A stretch of DNA of 64,000 nt from Photobacterium lutimaris (GCF_003025555.1 NZ_PYMH01000001.1:620001-684000), one strand, 5' to 3'. Numbered from the stretch's first letter, positions 1 through 8,879 are shown. Translations and numbers: made by a program. The notes: generated by a model not told the origin, from the letters alone.

Positions 1-230
1 AGTGTGAGTCCCCTGTATTGGAGCAACGTTTAGTTAGGGATTCTGGCGGTCACCAAACTCAGCGGTATGTTATCAGCACAGAGTTGGTTGCAGGCGAGTT
101 ATCTTTCCCGATAGAGATGACCCTTACCCCAAGGGACAATATGAAATTTCGGATGCTGCTTGGCCGCACCTCATTATATTCGCGCATGGTTGTCGACCCC
201 GCAAAATCATTCTTACTAGATAAGGAGTAA
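1..230 (+). CDS. RimK-associated retropepsin-like zinc protease, C-terminal part (5' truncated by window edge)
   Basis: The reading frame is open from the first base, so this is the 3' end of a longer gene. The visible 75 or so residues end in K-F-R-M-L-L-G-R-T-S-L and V-V-D-P-A-K-S-F. That is the C-terminal signature of the putative ATP-dependent zinc protease family (COG4067/PF05618, retropepsin-like fold). The catalytic N-terminal Asp-Thr-Gly part lies outside the window. Members of this family are commonly encoded next to rimK, which begins 6 bases after this stop codon. The role is inferred from family and context only; the ATP dependence in the family name is not shown by the sequence. 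Confidence 0.8.
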   Translation, partial: CESPVLEQRLVRDSGGHQTQRYVISTELVAGELSFPIEMTLTPRDNMKFRMLLGRTSLYSRMVVDPAKSFLLDKE

Positions 231-236
231 CCTATT

Positions 237-1142
237 GTGAAGATTGGCATTTTATCCCGTAATAAAGATCTTTACTCCACGAGAAGGTTGATTGAAGCAT
301 GTGAGCTTCGAGGTCATGAGCATAAAGTTATCGACGTTCTACGTTGTTATATGAATATCAACTCTACTCTGCCTTCTATTCACTTATCTGGGGAAGAGCT
401 TTCTGGTTTCGATGCCATTATCCCTCGTATTGGTTCATCTGTTACGTTCTATGGCTGTGCAGTTCTGCGTCAATTTGAAATGATGGGAGTCTTTCCGGTC
501 AATGAGTCAGTCGCTATTACACGGTCACGTGATAAGTTGCGCTCACTTCAACTCCTATCGCGCAAAAATATAGGAATGCCAATCACCGGTTTTGCAAGCA
601 AACCCGGTGACATTAAAGACTTAATTGAAATGGTTGGTGGAGCGCCATTAGTCATAAAGCTACTTGAAGGTACTCAGGGGATTGGGGTTGTTCTGGCTGA
701 AACCCAAAAAGCGGCAGAGAGCGTTATTGAAGCGTTTATGGGGCTGAGAGCGAATATCATGGTGCAGGAGTATATCAAAGAGGCCGGAGGTGCTGATATT
801 CGTTGCTTTGTCATTGGCGATAAAGTCATTGCAGCAATGAAGCGACAGGCTCAAGCCGGTGAGTTTCGTTCTAACTTACACCGAGGTGGTGAGGCCTCAC
901 TTGTTAGAATTACGCCTGCTGAAAGGAAGACTGCGGTAGATGCGGCTAAAGTGATGGGCCTACATGTTGCGGGGGTGGACTTATTGCGCTCTGAACGCGG
1001 TCCCTTAGTCATGGAGGTCAACTCATCTCCAGGCCTTGAAGGTATCGAGGCCGCGACGGGCAAAGATGTTGCTGGCATGATTATCGATTATATTGAAAAA
1101 AACGCCAGGCCCCAGAGGACTAGAACCCGTGGTAAAGGCTAG
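237..1142 (+). CDS. rimK: RimK, ribosomal protein S6--L-glutamate ligase (ATP-grasp)
   Basis: 301 residues, the usual length for RimK, which adds glutamate residues to the C terminus of ribosomal protein S6 (some homologues act on other acceptors). An N-terminal pre-ATP-grasp domain (about 1-95) is followed by the ATP-grasp fold. The nucleotide-binding stretch [13 protein letters not shown] lies near 138-150. The metal-binding end [13 protein letters not shown] is near residues 258-271. The start is GTG at 237, chosen because TAAGGAG sits ten bases upstream. It is the second gene of an operon: the zinc-protease gene is 6 bases upstream, and a broken aspartoacylase-like gene overlaps its 3' end. 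Confidence 0.93.
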   Translation: MKIGILSRNKDLYSTRRLIEACELRGHEHKVIDVLRCYMNINSTLPSIHLSGEELSGFDAIIPRIGSSVTFYGCAVLRQFEMMGVFPVNESVAITRSRDKLRSLQLLSRKNIGMPITGFASKPGDIKDLIEMVGGAPLVIKLLEGTQGIGVVLAETQKAAESVIEAFMGLRANIMVQEYIKEAGGADIRCFVIGDKVIAAMKRQAQAGEFRSNLHRGGEASLVRITPAERKTAVDAAKVMGLHVAGVDLLRSERGPLVMEVNSSPGLEGIEAATGKDVAGMIIDYIEKNARPQRTRTRGKG

Positions 1143-1645
1143 TAAAAATCAGCCATTCCTGTGTGGTGACACTGTTGTGATGCCGTGGCAAAGAATGGGT
1201 GTCGATTTAGACGTTGAGCGTTTATACACTCATTCGAAACGGTCGGTACTTTGGAGATCATCAATGGTCGGCTTTCTGGGCCTATTTTACTTGTTGACGT
1301 TGCGATACATGGTGATGAGCTAAATGGTGTCGAAATTGTCAGGCAACTGCTGACTAAAGTTGATCCTCATAAGTTGCGAGGAACCTTGGTGGCAGTCCCT
1401 GTGGTCAATGTTTTTGGTTTTTGCCCCCCCCTGTTATTACTAGAGCGACACGTTGGATACGGGCTGGCTTCGACGGTATTTTACGCTCGCATGTTGCTTT
1501 GGGGCAGCGAGTCGAGAAGGATCAAACTTTAGCGATAATTAGCGACCCTTTAGGTAGTGATGAAGTGGCAATAAAAGCGGTTCAAGGAGGGGTTATCATC
1601 GGCCTGCAAACCCTACCTCTCGTCAATGAAGGGGATGCCGTATAG
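1129..1645 (+). pseudogene. Decayed succinylglutamate desuccinylase/aspartoacylase-family gene (frameshifts plus internal deletion)
   Basis: Three consecutive frames carry pieces of one protein. Frame A (GTG at 1129, to about 1230) reads K-N-Q-P-F-L-C-G-D and D-L-D-V-E-R-L-Y-T-H. Frame B (about 1245-1420) reads I-I-N-G-R-L-S-G-P-I-L-L-V-D and the zinc-site motif H-G-D-E-L-N-G-V-E, ending V-P-V-V-N-V-F-G-F. Frame C (about 1422-1645) has the C-terminal beta domain, A-T-R-W-I-R-A, V-A-L-G-Q-R-V and P-L-V-N-E-G-D-A. A run of seven C (1424-1430) marks the second junction. Intact relatives have roughly 330-350 residues; about half, including the second zinc ligand and catalytic region, is missing between frames B and C. 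It overlaps rimK, as an operon partner would. Homologues often follow rimK, so this is operon decay rather than a chance match. Confidence 0.82.
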
Positions 1646-1663
1646 AATTCTCTATACGTTTTT
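1639..1663 (+). terminator. Rho-independent terminator after the rimK operon
   Basis: CGTATAG, a six-base loop and CTATACG form a perfect 7-bp stem followed by TTTTT. The last codon frame of the decayed gene stops inside the stem. Confidence 0.75.
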
Positions 1664-1929
1664 ACTTAACTGTGTGACGGTGTAACTCTGTCGTGTCTCT
1701 CAATATTACTATTCACTACGATTACAGCTTAAATTGATGGCTGCAGCAAAAGGTTTTTGGGTGAATGATGAGGCATTAGATTTAATATTTTTAAGTTGCT
1801 GATTGTATGTGCATTGTTTCATTTTCAGATGGCTAAGCCATCGAGAAAGTCTTCCGGTCTTCTTTGTTAAAATCCGATTTATTACCTCTTTCCCAAATGC
1901 TTTATCACTATCTGGGTATTCAGCTTTAG

Positions 1930-1953
1930 CGTTATATACTTTACTATATAACG
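1930..1953. promoter_or_regulatory. ModE operator upstream of modABC
   Basis: A perfect inverted repeat CGTTATATA-N6-TATATAACG lies 26 bases before the modA start. It matches the known ModE-box architecture at molybdate transport promoters, where molybdate-bound ModE represses. No modE gene is in the window. The rest of the 1664-1978 gap shows no gene. Confidence 0.85.
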
Positions 1954-1978
1954 GTGTTTTTGCTCCTAGGAACTAAAG

Positions 1979-2761
1979 ATGAAGTGCTGGAAGGGGACTG
2001 TAGCTGCTGTTGCTATGTCTGTATTGTCGTTTTCAACTATCGCTGCTGAGAAAGTAACGGTATTTGCAGCATCGTCGCTGACTAATGCGATGAATGAGGT
2101 GGTGTCGGCGTATGAGCGGAAAACCGGGGAGAAGCCGACGGTTTCATATGCATCTTCTTCAGCGCTTGCCCGCCAAATAGCCCAAGGAGCACCGGCTGAT
2201 ATTTATCTATCAGCCAATGAGAAGTGGATGGATTACCTTTTGGACCAAGGGGTTATTCAACCATCTACAAGGAAACCTTTGTTGCGTAACAGCTTGGTGA
2301 TGGTCGCCCCCAAAAATTTTCCGCACCAGCAAATCACGTTAAGTGCTTCATTGGATCTCGGTGGTGTCTTAGATGGTACCCGGCTCGCTGTTGGCGACCC
2401 TAACCATGTGCCGGCTGGGATCTACACCAAAGAAGCATTAGAGCATATCGGGTTGTGGCAACAGGCAGAACGTTTATTGGCGAGAGCGAACAATGTACGT
2501 GGCGCTCTGTTGCTTGTGGAAAGGCAAGAAGCGTTGCTTGGTGTGGTATATAAAACCGATGCACTGATTTCCAGCAAAGTGAATATTGTCAGTGAGTTTC
2601 CAGCAGAGAGCCACACGGCGATCACTTATCCGATTGCTATGGTTGATGGCCATAAAAATGAAAGCGCCAAAACCTTTTATCACTATCTCAGTTCAAAAGA
2701 GGCGGCTGATATTTTTACTAAATATGGTTTCGGGGATGTCAGTACCGGAGAAAATAAGTAG
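1979..2761 (+). CDS. modA: ModA, periplasmic molybdate-binding protein
   Basis: 260 residues. A signal peptide (about 1-23, ending S-T-I-A-A) is followed by mature F-A-A-S-S-L-T-N-A-M, the oxyanion-binding loop typical of ModA. P-A-D-I-Y-L-S-A-N and G-D-P-N-H-V-P-A-G-I-Y are further ModA landmarks; the latter surrounds the second part of the molybdate pocket. It captures molybdate (or tungstate) in the periplasm and delivers it to ModBC. It is the first gene of modABC; its stop overlaps the modB start by one base. The ModE palindrome just upstream indicates repression when molybdate is plentiful. Confidence 0.95.
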   Translation: MKCWKGTVAAVAMSVLSFSTIAAEKVTVFAASSLTNAMNEVVSAYERKTGEKPTVSYASSSALARQIAQGAPADIYLSANEKWMDYLLDQGVIQPSTRKPLLRNSLVMVAPKNFPHQQITLSASLDLGGVLDGTRLAVGDPNHVPAGIYTKEALEHIGLWQQAERLLARANNVRGALLLVERQEALLGVVYKTDALISSKVNIVSEFPAESHTAITYPIAMVDGHKNESAKTFYHYLSSKEAADIFTKYGFGDVSTGENK

Positions 2762-3450
2762 TGTTAACCGACTATGAAGTAGACGCTTTGTTGTTGAGCC
2801 TGAAAATAGCCAGTGTAGCGGTTGTCGTCAGCTTACCCTTTGGTGTTTTGTGTGCGTGGTTACTGGCGCGCTGTCAATTTATGGGTAAATCATTACTTGA
2901 TGGTATTGTGCATTTACCGTTAGTACTTCCGCCTGTTGTCATTGGATATTTGTTGCTGGTGGTGATGGGGCGCCAGGGCGTAATTGGAAAAGCGTTATAT
3001 GAATGGTTCGGCCTGACATTTAGTTTTAGTTGGCGCGGTGCCGTGTTAGCTGTCGCAGTGGTTTCCTTCCCGCTAATGGTGCGTTCAATCCGTTTGGCGC
3101 TTGAAAGTGTTGATTACAAACTTGAGCAGGCTGCGCGAACTTTAGGAGCTAGCCCGATAAAAGTATTTTTCACCATTACCTTGCCGCTGACCTTACCGGG
3201 GATTCTGACTGGGGCTATTTTGGCCTTTGCCCGAGCCTTGGGCGAGTTTGGTGCGACTATCACTTTTGTATCGAATATCCCTGGAGAAACGCAAACCATC
3301 CCGTTGGCGATGTATTCATTTATCGAAACACCTGGCGCTGAAGATCAAGCAGCAAGATTATGTGTGATTGCGATTGTGATTGCCTTGGCTTCTATACTTG
3401 CATCTGAATGGTTTTCGCGAGCCGCTCGACAGCGCTTGGAGGTAAAATGA
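2761..3450 (+). CDS. modB: ModB, molybdate ABC transporter permease
   Basis: 229 residues with about five hydrophobic membrane spans. The cytoplasmic EAA loop, E-Q-A-A-R-T-L-G-A-S-P, near residues 121-131 is the contact to the ATPase. L-P-P-V-V-I-G-Y is typical of ModB. GTG at 2761 overlaps the modA TAG, which supports translational coupling. The 3' end overlaps modC as ATGA. It forms the membrane channel for molybdate taken from ModA. Confidence 0.95.
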   Translation: MLTDYEVDALLLSLKIASVAVVVSLPFGVLCAWLLARCQFMGKSLLDGIVHLPLVLPPVVIGYLLLVVMGRQGVIGKALYEWFGLTFSFSWRGAVLAVAVVSFPLMVRSIRLALESVDYKLEQAARTLGASPIKVFFTITLPLTLPGILTGAILAFARALGEFGATITFVSNIPGETQTIPLAMYSFIETPGAEDQAARLCVIAIVIALASILASEWFSRAARQRLEVK

Positions 3451-4532
3451 TCGCGATTGATGTGAAGCAAAAGCTGGGTGATCTTGAGATGGATGTTCAG
3501 CTTAGATTACCCATGCAGGGGATTACAGCTATTTTTGGCCGCTCAGGGGCGGGTAAGACATCGCTGATTAATGTTCTCAGTGGATTGACGACACCTGATT
3601 CAGGGGCGATCTCACTCGGGCAGCATGTGTTGTATAACCAGCAATTGGGCATCAATCTTCCGCCTGAAAAGCGTCGGATTGGTTATGTTTTTCAGGATGC
3701 TAGGCTTTTTCCTCACTATACGGTTGCAGGCAATCTTCGGTATGGCATCAAGCATGAAGATTCAGAACAATTTCATTCAGTCACACAACTGCTTGGTATT
3801 GAGCGGTTGTTGAAACGTTACCCAGCGTCTTTATCGGGTGGGGAAAAGCAGCGGGTGGCAATCGGTAGAGCATTGCTCTCCAACCCGGCGATGCTGTTAA
3901 TGGATGAGCCATTGGCATCACTTGATCTTCCGCGTAAGCAGGAGTTAATGCCCTACTTGGAGCGTCTTGCCAAAGAGGTTAAGATCCCGATTGTTTACGT
4001 TACCCACAGCTTGGATGAAATTTTACGCTTGGCGGATCATATGGTGATGATTCATCATGGTAAGGTCGTTGTGTCTGGCCATATCAATAGTGTTTGGGGC
4101 TCGCCCGAGATGCGACCTTGGTTACCGGTAAAAGAGCAGAGTTCGTTACTCAGCGCTCGTGTCAATCATCACCATCCTCACTATGCATTAACACAGGTTA
4201 TGCTCAATCATGATGCATATTTGTGGGTAAACCGCCTGCAGAGCGTGCGCGGTGAGTGGGTTAGGGTACGGGTTCACTCTAATGATGTTTCTTTGACGAA
4301 AGTGAAGCCAGAGCAGACCAGCATTCGAAATGTAATAGCAGCGAAGATCGATAAAATTCACCCTGTTGATGAACTAGAGAGAATAGAAGTTCGATTGAGG
4401 ATAGGGGAGGCGCAACTGTGGGCCAATATTACCAAGTGGGCTGCTGATGAGCTTCATTTATGCGTTGGTGATAAAGTCTTTGCCCAGATTAAAGGCGTCA
4501 GTGTCACACAAGAAGATTTGGCGCAAATGTAG
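3447..4532 (+). CDS. modC: ModC, molybdate ABC transporter ATP-binding protein with Mop/TOBE domain
   Basis: 361 residues from the ATG at 3447, chosen over upstream codons because GGAGG lies six bases before it and the ATGA overlaps the modB stop. Walker A is G-R-S-G-A-G-K-T-S at 31-39. The signature L-S-G-G-E-K-Q-R and Walker B L-L-M-D-E-P follow near 129 and 152. The C-terminal third (about 290-355, containing T-S-I-R-N-V-I-A-A-K-I) is a Mop-type TOBE domain that binds oxyanion and can inhibit transport. It powers ModAB. The operon ends at a strong terminator 26 bases downstream. Confidence 0.95.
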   Translation: MIAIDVKQKLGDLEMDVQLRLPMQGITAIFGRSGAGKTSLINVLSGLTTPDSGAISLGQHVLYNQQLGINLPPEKRRIGYVFQDARLFPHYTVAGNLRYGIKHEDSEQFHSVTQLLGIERLLKRYPASLSGGEKQRVAIGRALLSNPAMLLMDEPLASLDLPRKQELMPYLERLAKEVKIPIVYVTHSLDEILRLADHMVMIHHGKVVVSGHINSVWGSPEMRPWLPVKEQSSLLSARVNHHHPHYALTQVMLNHDAYLWVNRLQSVRGEWVRVRVHSNDVSLTKVKPEQTSIRNVIAAKIDKIHPVDELERIEVRLRIGEAQLWANITKWAADELHLCVGDKVFAQIKGVSVTQEDLAQM

Positions 4533-4557
4533 TTATACTTTGCTAACTGTTTCTGAG

Positions 4558-4585
4558 AAGTATCAATTAATATTGGTACTTTTTT
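4558..4585 (+). terminator. Rho-independent terminator of modABC
   Basis: AAGTATCAAT, loop TAAT and ATTGGTACTT form a 10-bp stem (one G-U pair) followed by a run of T. Confidence 0.85.
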
Positions 4586-5014
4586 GTCTTTGAAAATTCT
4601 ATTTATAAAAACAAGAAAATCACAATATTTAATTAATTGCCATCAACGCTGCTTTATTTTTGTTGTGGGTTCTTGTTTCATGAAATTAAATAACTTTACG
4701 CTATAAGAATTGATTGAATTATTAGACAGTTTGGTTTATTAAATCTTACAATATGTGTGTTTTTATGGCTGATAATTTTAATTCATATATATCATAACCT
4801 TAAAATTAGTTCCTGTGTAATATTACCGGTTTTTCTCTGTTAATTGTTTGTCAGTTTAATGGGAATGTCTTCGTTGCATATTGAATGATTAAGCGGGAGT
4901 TAAGTATAGTGTATTCTGTAAAAAACGTGGAATAAATTAATTATTGTTTTTTATTAGACTAAATTTATAGTATTGAGCCTAATAAAACACACCTAATACA
5001 AAACAAGGTATGTT
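4586..5014. other. AT-rich intergenic region upstream of the CAP-domain lipoprotein
   Basis: About 430 bases, very AT-rich, with no convincing ORF on either strand. It must contain the promoter of the gene at 5015, but I cannot point to a single -10/-35 pair. No clear operator palindrome was seen. Confidence 0.6.
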
Positions 5015-5659
5015 ATGAAAGTTTTACCCATAGTAGCGTTGTCAACATTGTTATTAGCCGGTTGCGGCGGCGGTTCTAGCTCCTCCTCTTCATCAGGTAC
5101 TGATAACTCAGGTAATCCAGTTCAGTTACCTGAAGGTGATACGGGCACAAATCCTGGTGATGATAACAACACTGGTGGTGGAAATGATAACAATACCGGT
5201 GGTGATGAAGGCAATACTGACCCAGATCCAGGCCCTGGAGATACCTTTGCCGAGCAGATGCTCTATGCGGTAAACCAAGCACGCTCTCAGTCACAGAACT
5301 GTGGTGGTGAAATGATGCCGGCTGTCCAAGCGCTGGAATGGGATTATGACCTAGAAGACGCAGCATTCATTCATTCAAGCGATATGGCCAATAATAACTT
5401 CATGAGCCACACAGGTTCTGATGGCAGTTCTCCTGAAGACCGTATTAACGCGACAGGGTATGCATGGTCAACATGGGCTGAAAACGTTGCTGCAGGACAA
5501 AAAGATATTGATGCAGTAATGACTTCTTGGATGAATAGCCCTGGTCACTGTAAAAACATAATGAACGGTAGTGTAACCGAAATGGGGGCCTCTTTTGTTG
5601 AAAATGCTGATACATCATACGGCATTTACTGGACTCAGGTTTTCGCCAAACCGCGTTAA
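5015..5659 (+). CDS. CAP/SCP (YkwD-like) domain lipoprotein
   Basis: 214 residues. The lipobox L-L-A-G-C puts the lipidated cysteine at position 17; the +2 residue is Gly, so outer-membrane sorting is expected. A Ser/Gly/Asp/Asn-rich, low-complexity linker (about 18-75) leads to a CAP domain at 78-214. That domain has the family's H-S-S-D-M-A, S-H-T-G-S-D-G, E-N-V-A-A-G and S-P-G-H-C-K-N-I-M motifs, including the two cavity histidines. Bacterial CAP proteins are secreted or surface-anchored; their biochemical role is mostly unknown. It is monocistronic between two terminators. RBS AAGG lies upstream of the ATG. Confidence 0.88.
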   Translation: MKVLPIVALSTLLLAGCGGGSSSSSSSGTDNSGNPVQLPEGDTGTNPGDDNNTGGGNDNNTGGDEGNTDPDPGPGDTFAEQMLYAVNQARSQSQNCGGEMMPAVQALEWDYDLEDAAFIHSSDMANNNFMSHTGSDGSSPEDRINATGYAWSTWAENVAAGQKDIDAVMTSWMNSPGHCKNIMNGSVTEMGASFVENADTSYGIYWTQVFAKPR

Positions 5660-5688
5660 ATTTATATTCAATAAAATGATTTTATTTA

Positions 5689-5711
5689 GCCGCCAAATTG
5701 GCGGCTTTTTT
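5689..5711 (+). terminator. Rho-independent terminator
   Basis: GCCGCCAA, one A, TTGGCGGC and six T. It lies between convergent genes and may also act weakly on the minus-strand gene. Confidence 0.9.
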
Positions 5712-5745
5712 ATATAGCTTGAATAATCACAGTACCTTTCATGGC

Positions 5746-6477
5746 TTATTTGGCATCGTTGTAACGATCAAATTTGTCATCCATTTCCTTCTTACGCATT
5801 TCACCCATGAAGAAACGGTGAATATTAGCTTTCATATAAGTCAGGCCCATTTTAATGAAGCCTTCTTGCTCAAGGCGACGAGGGTCAAACCAGAAACGAA
5901 CAGGGATTATTCGGTAACGCCATGTTTTAGCAGCACGGTTGGCATAATCACAGTCATCGCAAAGCACGATGCTTGGGTCAAAGCCGCCAATCTCGTTGTG
6001 AACGCGTTTGGTCGAAAACATGCAAGCACCAACAGCTGTAGGGAAGAAAAACGAAGTGGTAAACAGCCCAGCATTGAACAGTGCGTAGCCTATTTTGTAG
6101 CCGAATGATAAATCATTGGCTTCTATGAAGGCACCGGCAATGTCGAGTTTTCGGCTTTCCAATTCATACAGTGCATTGGTTAAGAAAGTCGGGCTCAGCC
6201 GAACATCGGCATCAAGAAATAATAGCCTTTCATGTTTGGCGAGTTGAGCACCGGTATTACGGCCAAGGCTGGTACCACGTTGACTCATTTTATGAACGGT
6301 TAAGCTGGGCAAAGCCTGTTCGAACCCCCTGGCAACGTCACAGGTGTTATCGTCGCTGTTGGAATCGACCACGATAACCTCGTACTGCTGGTGGCTTTGT
6401 TTGCTTAAGTCTTCCAGTAGGCGGCCAATGCGTTTTTCTTCATTCAGTGTGATGATCACAATACTTAAAGGGGTCAT
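5746..6477 (-). CDS. Family 2 glycosyltransferase
   Basis: 243 residues with a GT-A fold. The N terminus S-I-V-I-I-T-L-N-E-E-K-R-I is the nucleotide-sugar-binding start, V-V-D-S-N-S-D-D follows, and the metal-binding D-A-D motif lies in L-F-L-D-A-D-V. The acceptor-side C-D-D-C-D-Y and R-A-A-K-T-W-R-Y act like the ED..RxxRW region. It has hydrophobic segments but no long C-terminal membrane domain. Sugar donor and acceptor cannot be read from the sequence. The ATG has GGAG nine bases upstream. It stands alone between a terminator and the hydrolase pair. Confidence 0.85.
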   Translation of the reverse strand: MTPLSIVIITLNEEKRIGRLLEDLSKQSHQQYEVIVVDSNSDDNTCDVARGFEQALPSLTVHKMSQRGTSLGRNTGAQLAKHERLLFLDADVRLSPTFLTNALYELESRKLDIAGAFIEANDLSFGYKIGYALFNAGLFTTSFFFPTAVGACMFSTKRVHNEIGGFDPSIVLCDDCDYANRAAKTWRYRIIPVRFWFDPRRLEQEGFIKMGLTYMKANIHRFFMGEMRKKEMDDKFDRYNDAK

Positions 6478-6578
6478 AACTATCTCCGGTATTCGTATTA
6501 ACTGAAGATAGTTTGCAAGCTTTTAGTTGAATTAATCCTGAGGGCGATATTCATAGCGTATTCATATTCAAGTTATGG

Positions 6579-7376
6579 CTAGGGGGGGCGTTGATAAAAC
6601 TGTCGTACCTTATCGATTAACCAATCTGGGTCATCGGATGGCAAATCATGACCGGCAGTTGGATGGATTAGCAAAGGGATCTGCCAAGCTTTAGCTAACA
6701 CCTGACTGCATGATATATCAACAAGGGCATCATTCTGGCTGCCAATAAGCAAGGTTTGCGAGTCGGGATTGCCGTGATATTGATAGCGGCTGGCTGCATA
6801 GAGTTGGCGTAGCGCATTGGACGCTGAGACTGGGTTGGTCTGACGCCAGTTTACCCAGTTGTCTATGATATCGGGGGGCGATTGATGGGTGGTCATATCA
6901 AAGATCAGAGCTTCGCGCTTCGCTTCGGAAAGTAAAAAGTACTGCAGGATATTGATGTATTGTTGCCATTTTAGTCTTTTGGTGAAAGGGGAGTAGTTAC
7001 TGAGGCTGGCGTTTATCAGTATGGCGGAATGGACATCTTGCGGGAACTTTTGCATCCATTCCAGCGCAATCATTCCTCCCATTGATATCGCGATAATATC
7101 AACGTCACCGTTTTCCTTATTAGCTCGATTTGTTTGTTCGGATTGAGCTTGTTCGTTAGTCAATTGAGTATATAGGTCGTCTACCATGTCAGAGATGCGG
7201 GTGGCAGATTGTTCGTTATGCCGGGAGCCGTTTCCCGCAATATCAAAGGCGATGATCTCTCGCTGTGGAAAAGCAGCTTTCAATTGATCGGCAAAGACTC
7301 CCCAATGGCGAGTTTCTCGTAAAAGCCCCCTGATTAACAAAATCGGCCGCTCAGTATTTTTGGGTGACGAGCTCAT
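6579..7376 (-). CDS. Alpha/beta-hydrolase fold protein
   Basis: 265 residues. I-L-L-I-R-G-L-L-R-E-T-R-H-W-G near the N terminus forms the oxyanion-hole region. The nucleophile elbow is I-A-I-S-M-G-G-M (Ser near 98), where the first Gly of the usual G-x-S-x-G is Ala. The catalytic His is in A-G-H-D-L-P near 243. The start overlaps the stop of the upstream M14-family gene by four bases, so the two are probably translationally coupled. An esterase, lipase or peptidase activity is possible; the substrate is unknown. Confidence 0.8.
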   Translation of the reverse strand: MSSSPKNTERPILLIRGLLRETRHWGVFADQLKAAFPQREIIAFDIAGNGSRHNEQSATRISDMVDDLYTQLTNEQAQSEQTNRANKENGDVDIIAISMGGMIALEWMQKFPQDVHSAILINASLSNYSPFTKRLKWQQYINILQYFLLSEAKREALIFDMTTHQSPPDIIDNWVNWRQTNPVSASNALRQLYAASRYQYHGNPDSQTLLIGSQNDALVDISCSQVLAKAWQIPLLIHPTAGHDLPSDDPDWLIDKVRQFYQRPP

Positions 7377-8443
7377 AATATTTTCTTAGCTGTTTGAGTG
7401 AGCTCGAGTGGATACCAGAGCGATTTTGCTTGCAGGGCAAATGCATCGTTTTGTTCGCTCAAATACCAGTGCTGGTATGAGTAGGTTGCATTCATTAGAA
7501 ACTCGGTCAGTGTTAAGTGAGTTCGCAGCACACGCTGGATCCTATGTGGTTTTACTGGGTGAAAAAGTCCAATACGATCGAGGAGTTGCAGTGGGTTTTT
7601 CTGAACCCATCGCCAAGATCCCATCTCAAGTGTAATCGGAAGTAGGTGCTGCTGACGACTCTCTGTGATGTCATACAAGTAATCCCATAAGTCGCCGTGG
7701 CAAGTGTAATGCTTCGTTTGGGGTTCAAATACATAATTCTGGTGGGGAAAGGCATTAAAAAATAGTGTCCTTAAGTGGTACAGCGCCCCAATTTGAGCAA
7801 TGGGCGTCAGTTTACTTTTAGCATAGGGGAACCAAAGGCGATCTTTTGTTCCAAATCCTGAATGGCAATCGAGGGCGAGGGTAAGCGGACTAGTCTGGGC
7901 GGCGAGAAGCACTTCATTAATCAGTGCCTGGGATTCCACTTCCATACCGTGAATCGCTTTACCACGATACCAAGGAATGAACTTTGATATCCGGTGACCG
8001 CCTACAAGCCATGGCGTCGGCTCTTTACTGTCCACCGGTGCGTTCCTCATTAAATCGATATGGTGGCCGTTAGAGCGGTAACGTTTTGCCATACCGACCG
8101 GGTTTAACAGCGGAATAAAAATGAGCTTAATACGGCGTAATTTATGTTGTAAAGCCTCATCCCAGTGAAGGCGCTGGCATAGGCTTTCCAGCAAGGAGAT
8201 AACGACTTGGCTACCGATACGCTCGAGGCCGTGTACTCCGCCAACGAAAAATAGACACGGTGAGTCGCTTTCAAGAGCACCGAGGCTGATTTTATAGATG
8301 GGCAGAGGAATACCATCGAGTTCCGCATGGCTAATCACTTCAGTTGAGGTACCAATGTGTTTTACCGCAGGAATCGAATGATCAATGATGGTTTCGAGCT
8401 GCATGAGTTCGGGTAATTGTCGGTATATACCTTCTTTGCTCAA
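7373..8443 (-). CDS. M14-family zinc carboxypeptidase / deacylase-like protein
   Basis: 356 residues. V-G-G-V-H-G-L-E-R-I-G near 67-77 supplies two zinc ligands (H..E). N-P-V-G-M then N-G-H-H-I-D-L-M-R-N is a variant of the M14 N-P-D-G ... D-L-N-R-N-F signature. L-D-C-H-S-G-F-G carries the third ligand and T-L-E-M-G-S-W the likely catalytic Glu. The start is TTG at 8443, preceded by AAGGGG at good spacing. No signal peptide is visible, so the protein is probably cytoplasmic. It could be a murein-peptide or amino-acid deacylase; this is inference. It is co-transcribed with the overlapping hydrolase gene. Confidence 0.82.
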   Translation of the reverse strand: MSKEGIYRQLPELMQLETIIDHSIPAVKHIGTSTEVISHAELDGIPLPIYKISLGALESDSPCLFFVGGVHGLERIGSQVVISLLESLCQRLHWDEALQHKLRRIKLIFIPLLNPVGMAKRYRSNGHHIDLMRNAPVDSKEPTPWLVGGHRISKFIPWYRGKAIHGMEVESQALINEVLLAAQTSPLTLALDCHSGFGTKDRLWFPYAKSKLTPIAQIGALYHLRTLFFNAFPHQNYVFEPQTKHYTCHGDLWDYLYDITESRQQHLLPITLEMGSWRWVQKNPLQLLDRIGLFHPVKPHRIQRVLRTHLTLTEFLMNATYSYQHWYLSEQNDAFALQAKSLWYPLELTQTAKKIL

Positions 8444-8597
8444 TGCTATGCACCCCTTGGCTTTTGGTATTAATTTAAGCCCAGTGTTTTACATCAAGAT
8501 GTCATTATAGAAATTAAGTCGAGGGAGTCGGCAAACACTCCAAGCGAGCCAGAGCATATTGATCATTATCGCCAGCTTGGAGGTGGGAAAGAAAGCA

Positions 8598-8879
8598 TTA
8601 ATGCGATTGGCTGAATTTCTTGGCTGACTCTAACTGATACTCTTCAACATCATGAATCCATCTTGGGCGGTTAATGAACCGGGCGATAGCAATAGATGGG
8701 AGTATAAAGATAAACAGCGGTAATGCTTCATGTAAATACGTATTAGCGAGTACTTCTTCATGAGTGAAGAAGTTCAACGCAGCAAGCAGACAAAAAATCA
8801 TTCCAAGTACAACTAAAATAGCGGAGGTAACCAAGCCAATGCCTAATAGGTCCCTTAAGTATAATTTTGAAGCATTCAT
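8598..8879 (-). CDS. Small membrane protein with two transmembrane segments
   Basis: 93 residues from the ATG at 8879, preferred over upstream TTG/ATG codons because GAGG is eight bases before it. The hydrophobic segments are about 12-37 (L-G-I-G-L-V-T-S-A-I-L-V-V-L) and about 53-70 (A-L-P-L-F-I-F-I-L-P-S-I). They are followed by a charged tail, R-P-R-W-I-H-D-V-E-E-Y. I do not recognise the family. A perfect CRP site lies 57 bases upstream, with a nested palindrome beyond it, so cAMP-CRP control is likely. Confidence 0.65.
   Translation of the reverse strand: MNASKLYLRDLLGIGLVTSAILVVLGMIFCLLAALNFFTHEEVLANTYLHEALPLFIFILPSIAIARFINRPRWIHDVEEYQLESAKKFSQSH

Noticed and set aside
5698..6108. 136-codon plus-strand frame opposite the GT2 gene
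   Set aside because: It is the shadow of a clear glycosyltransferase on the minus strand.
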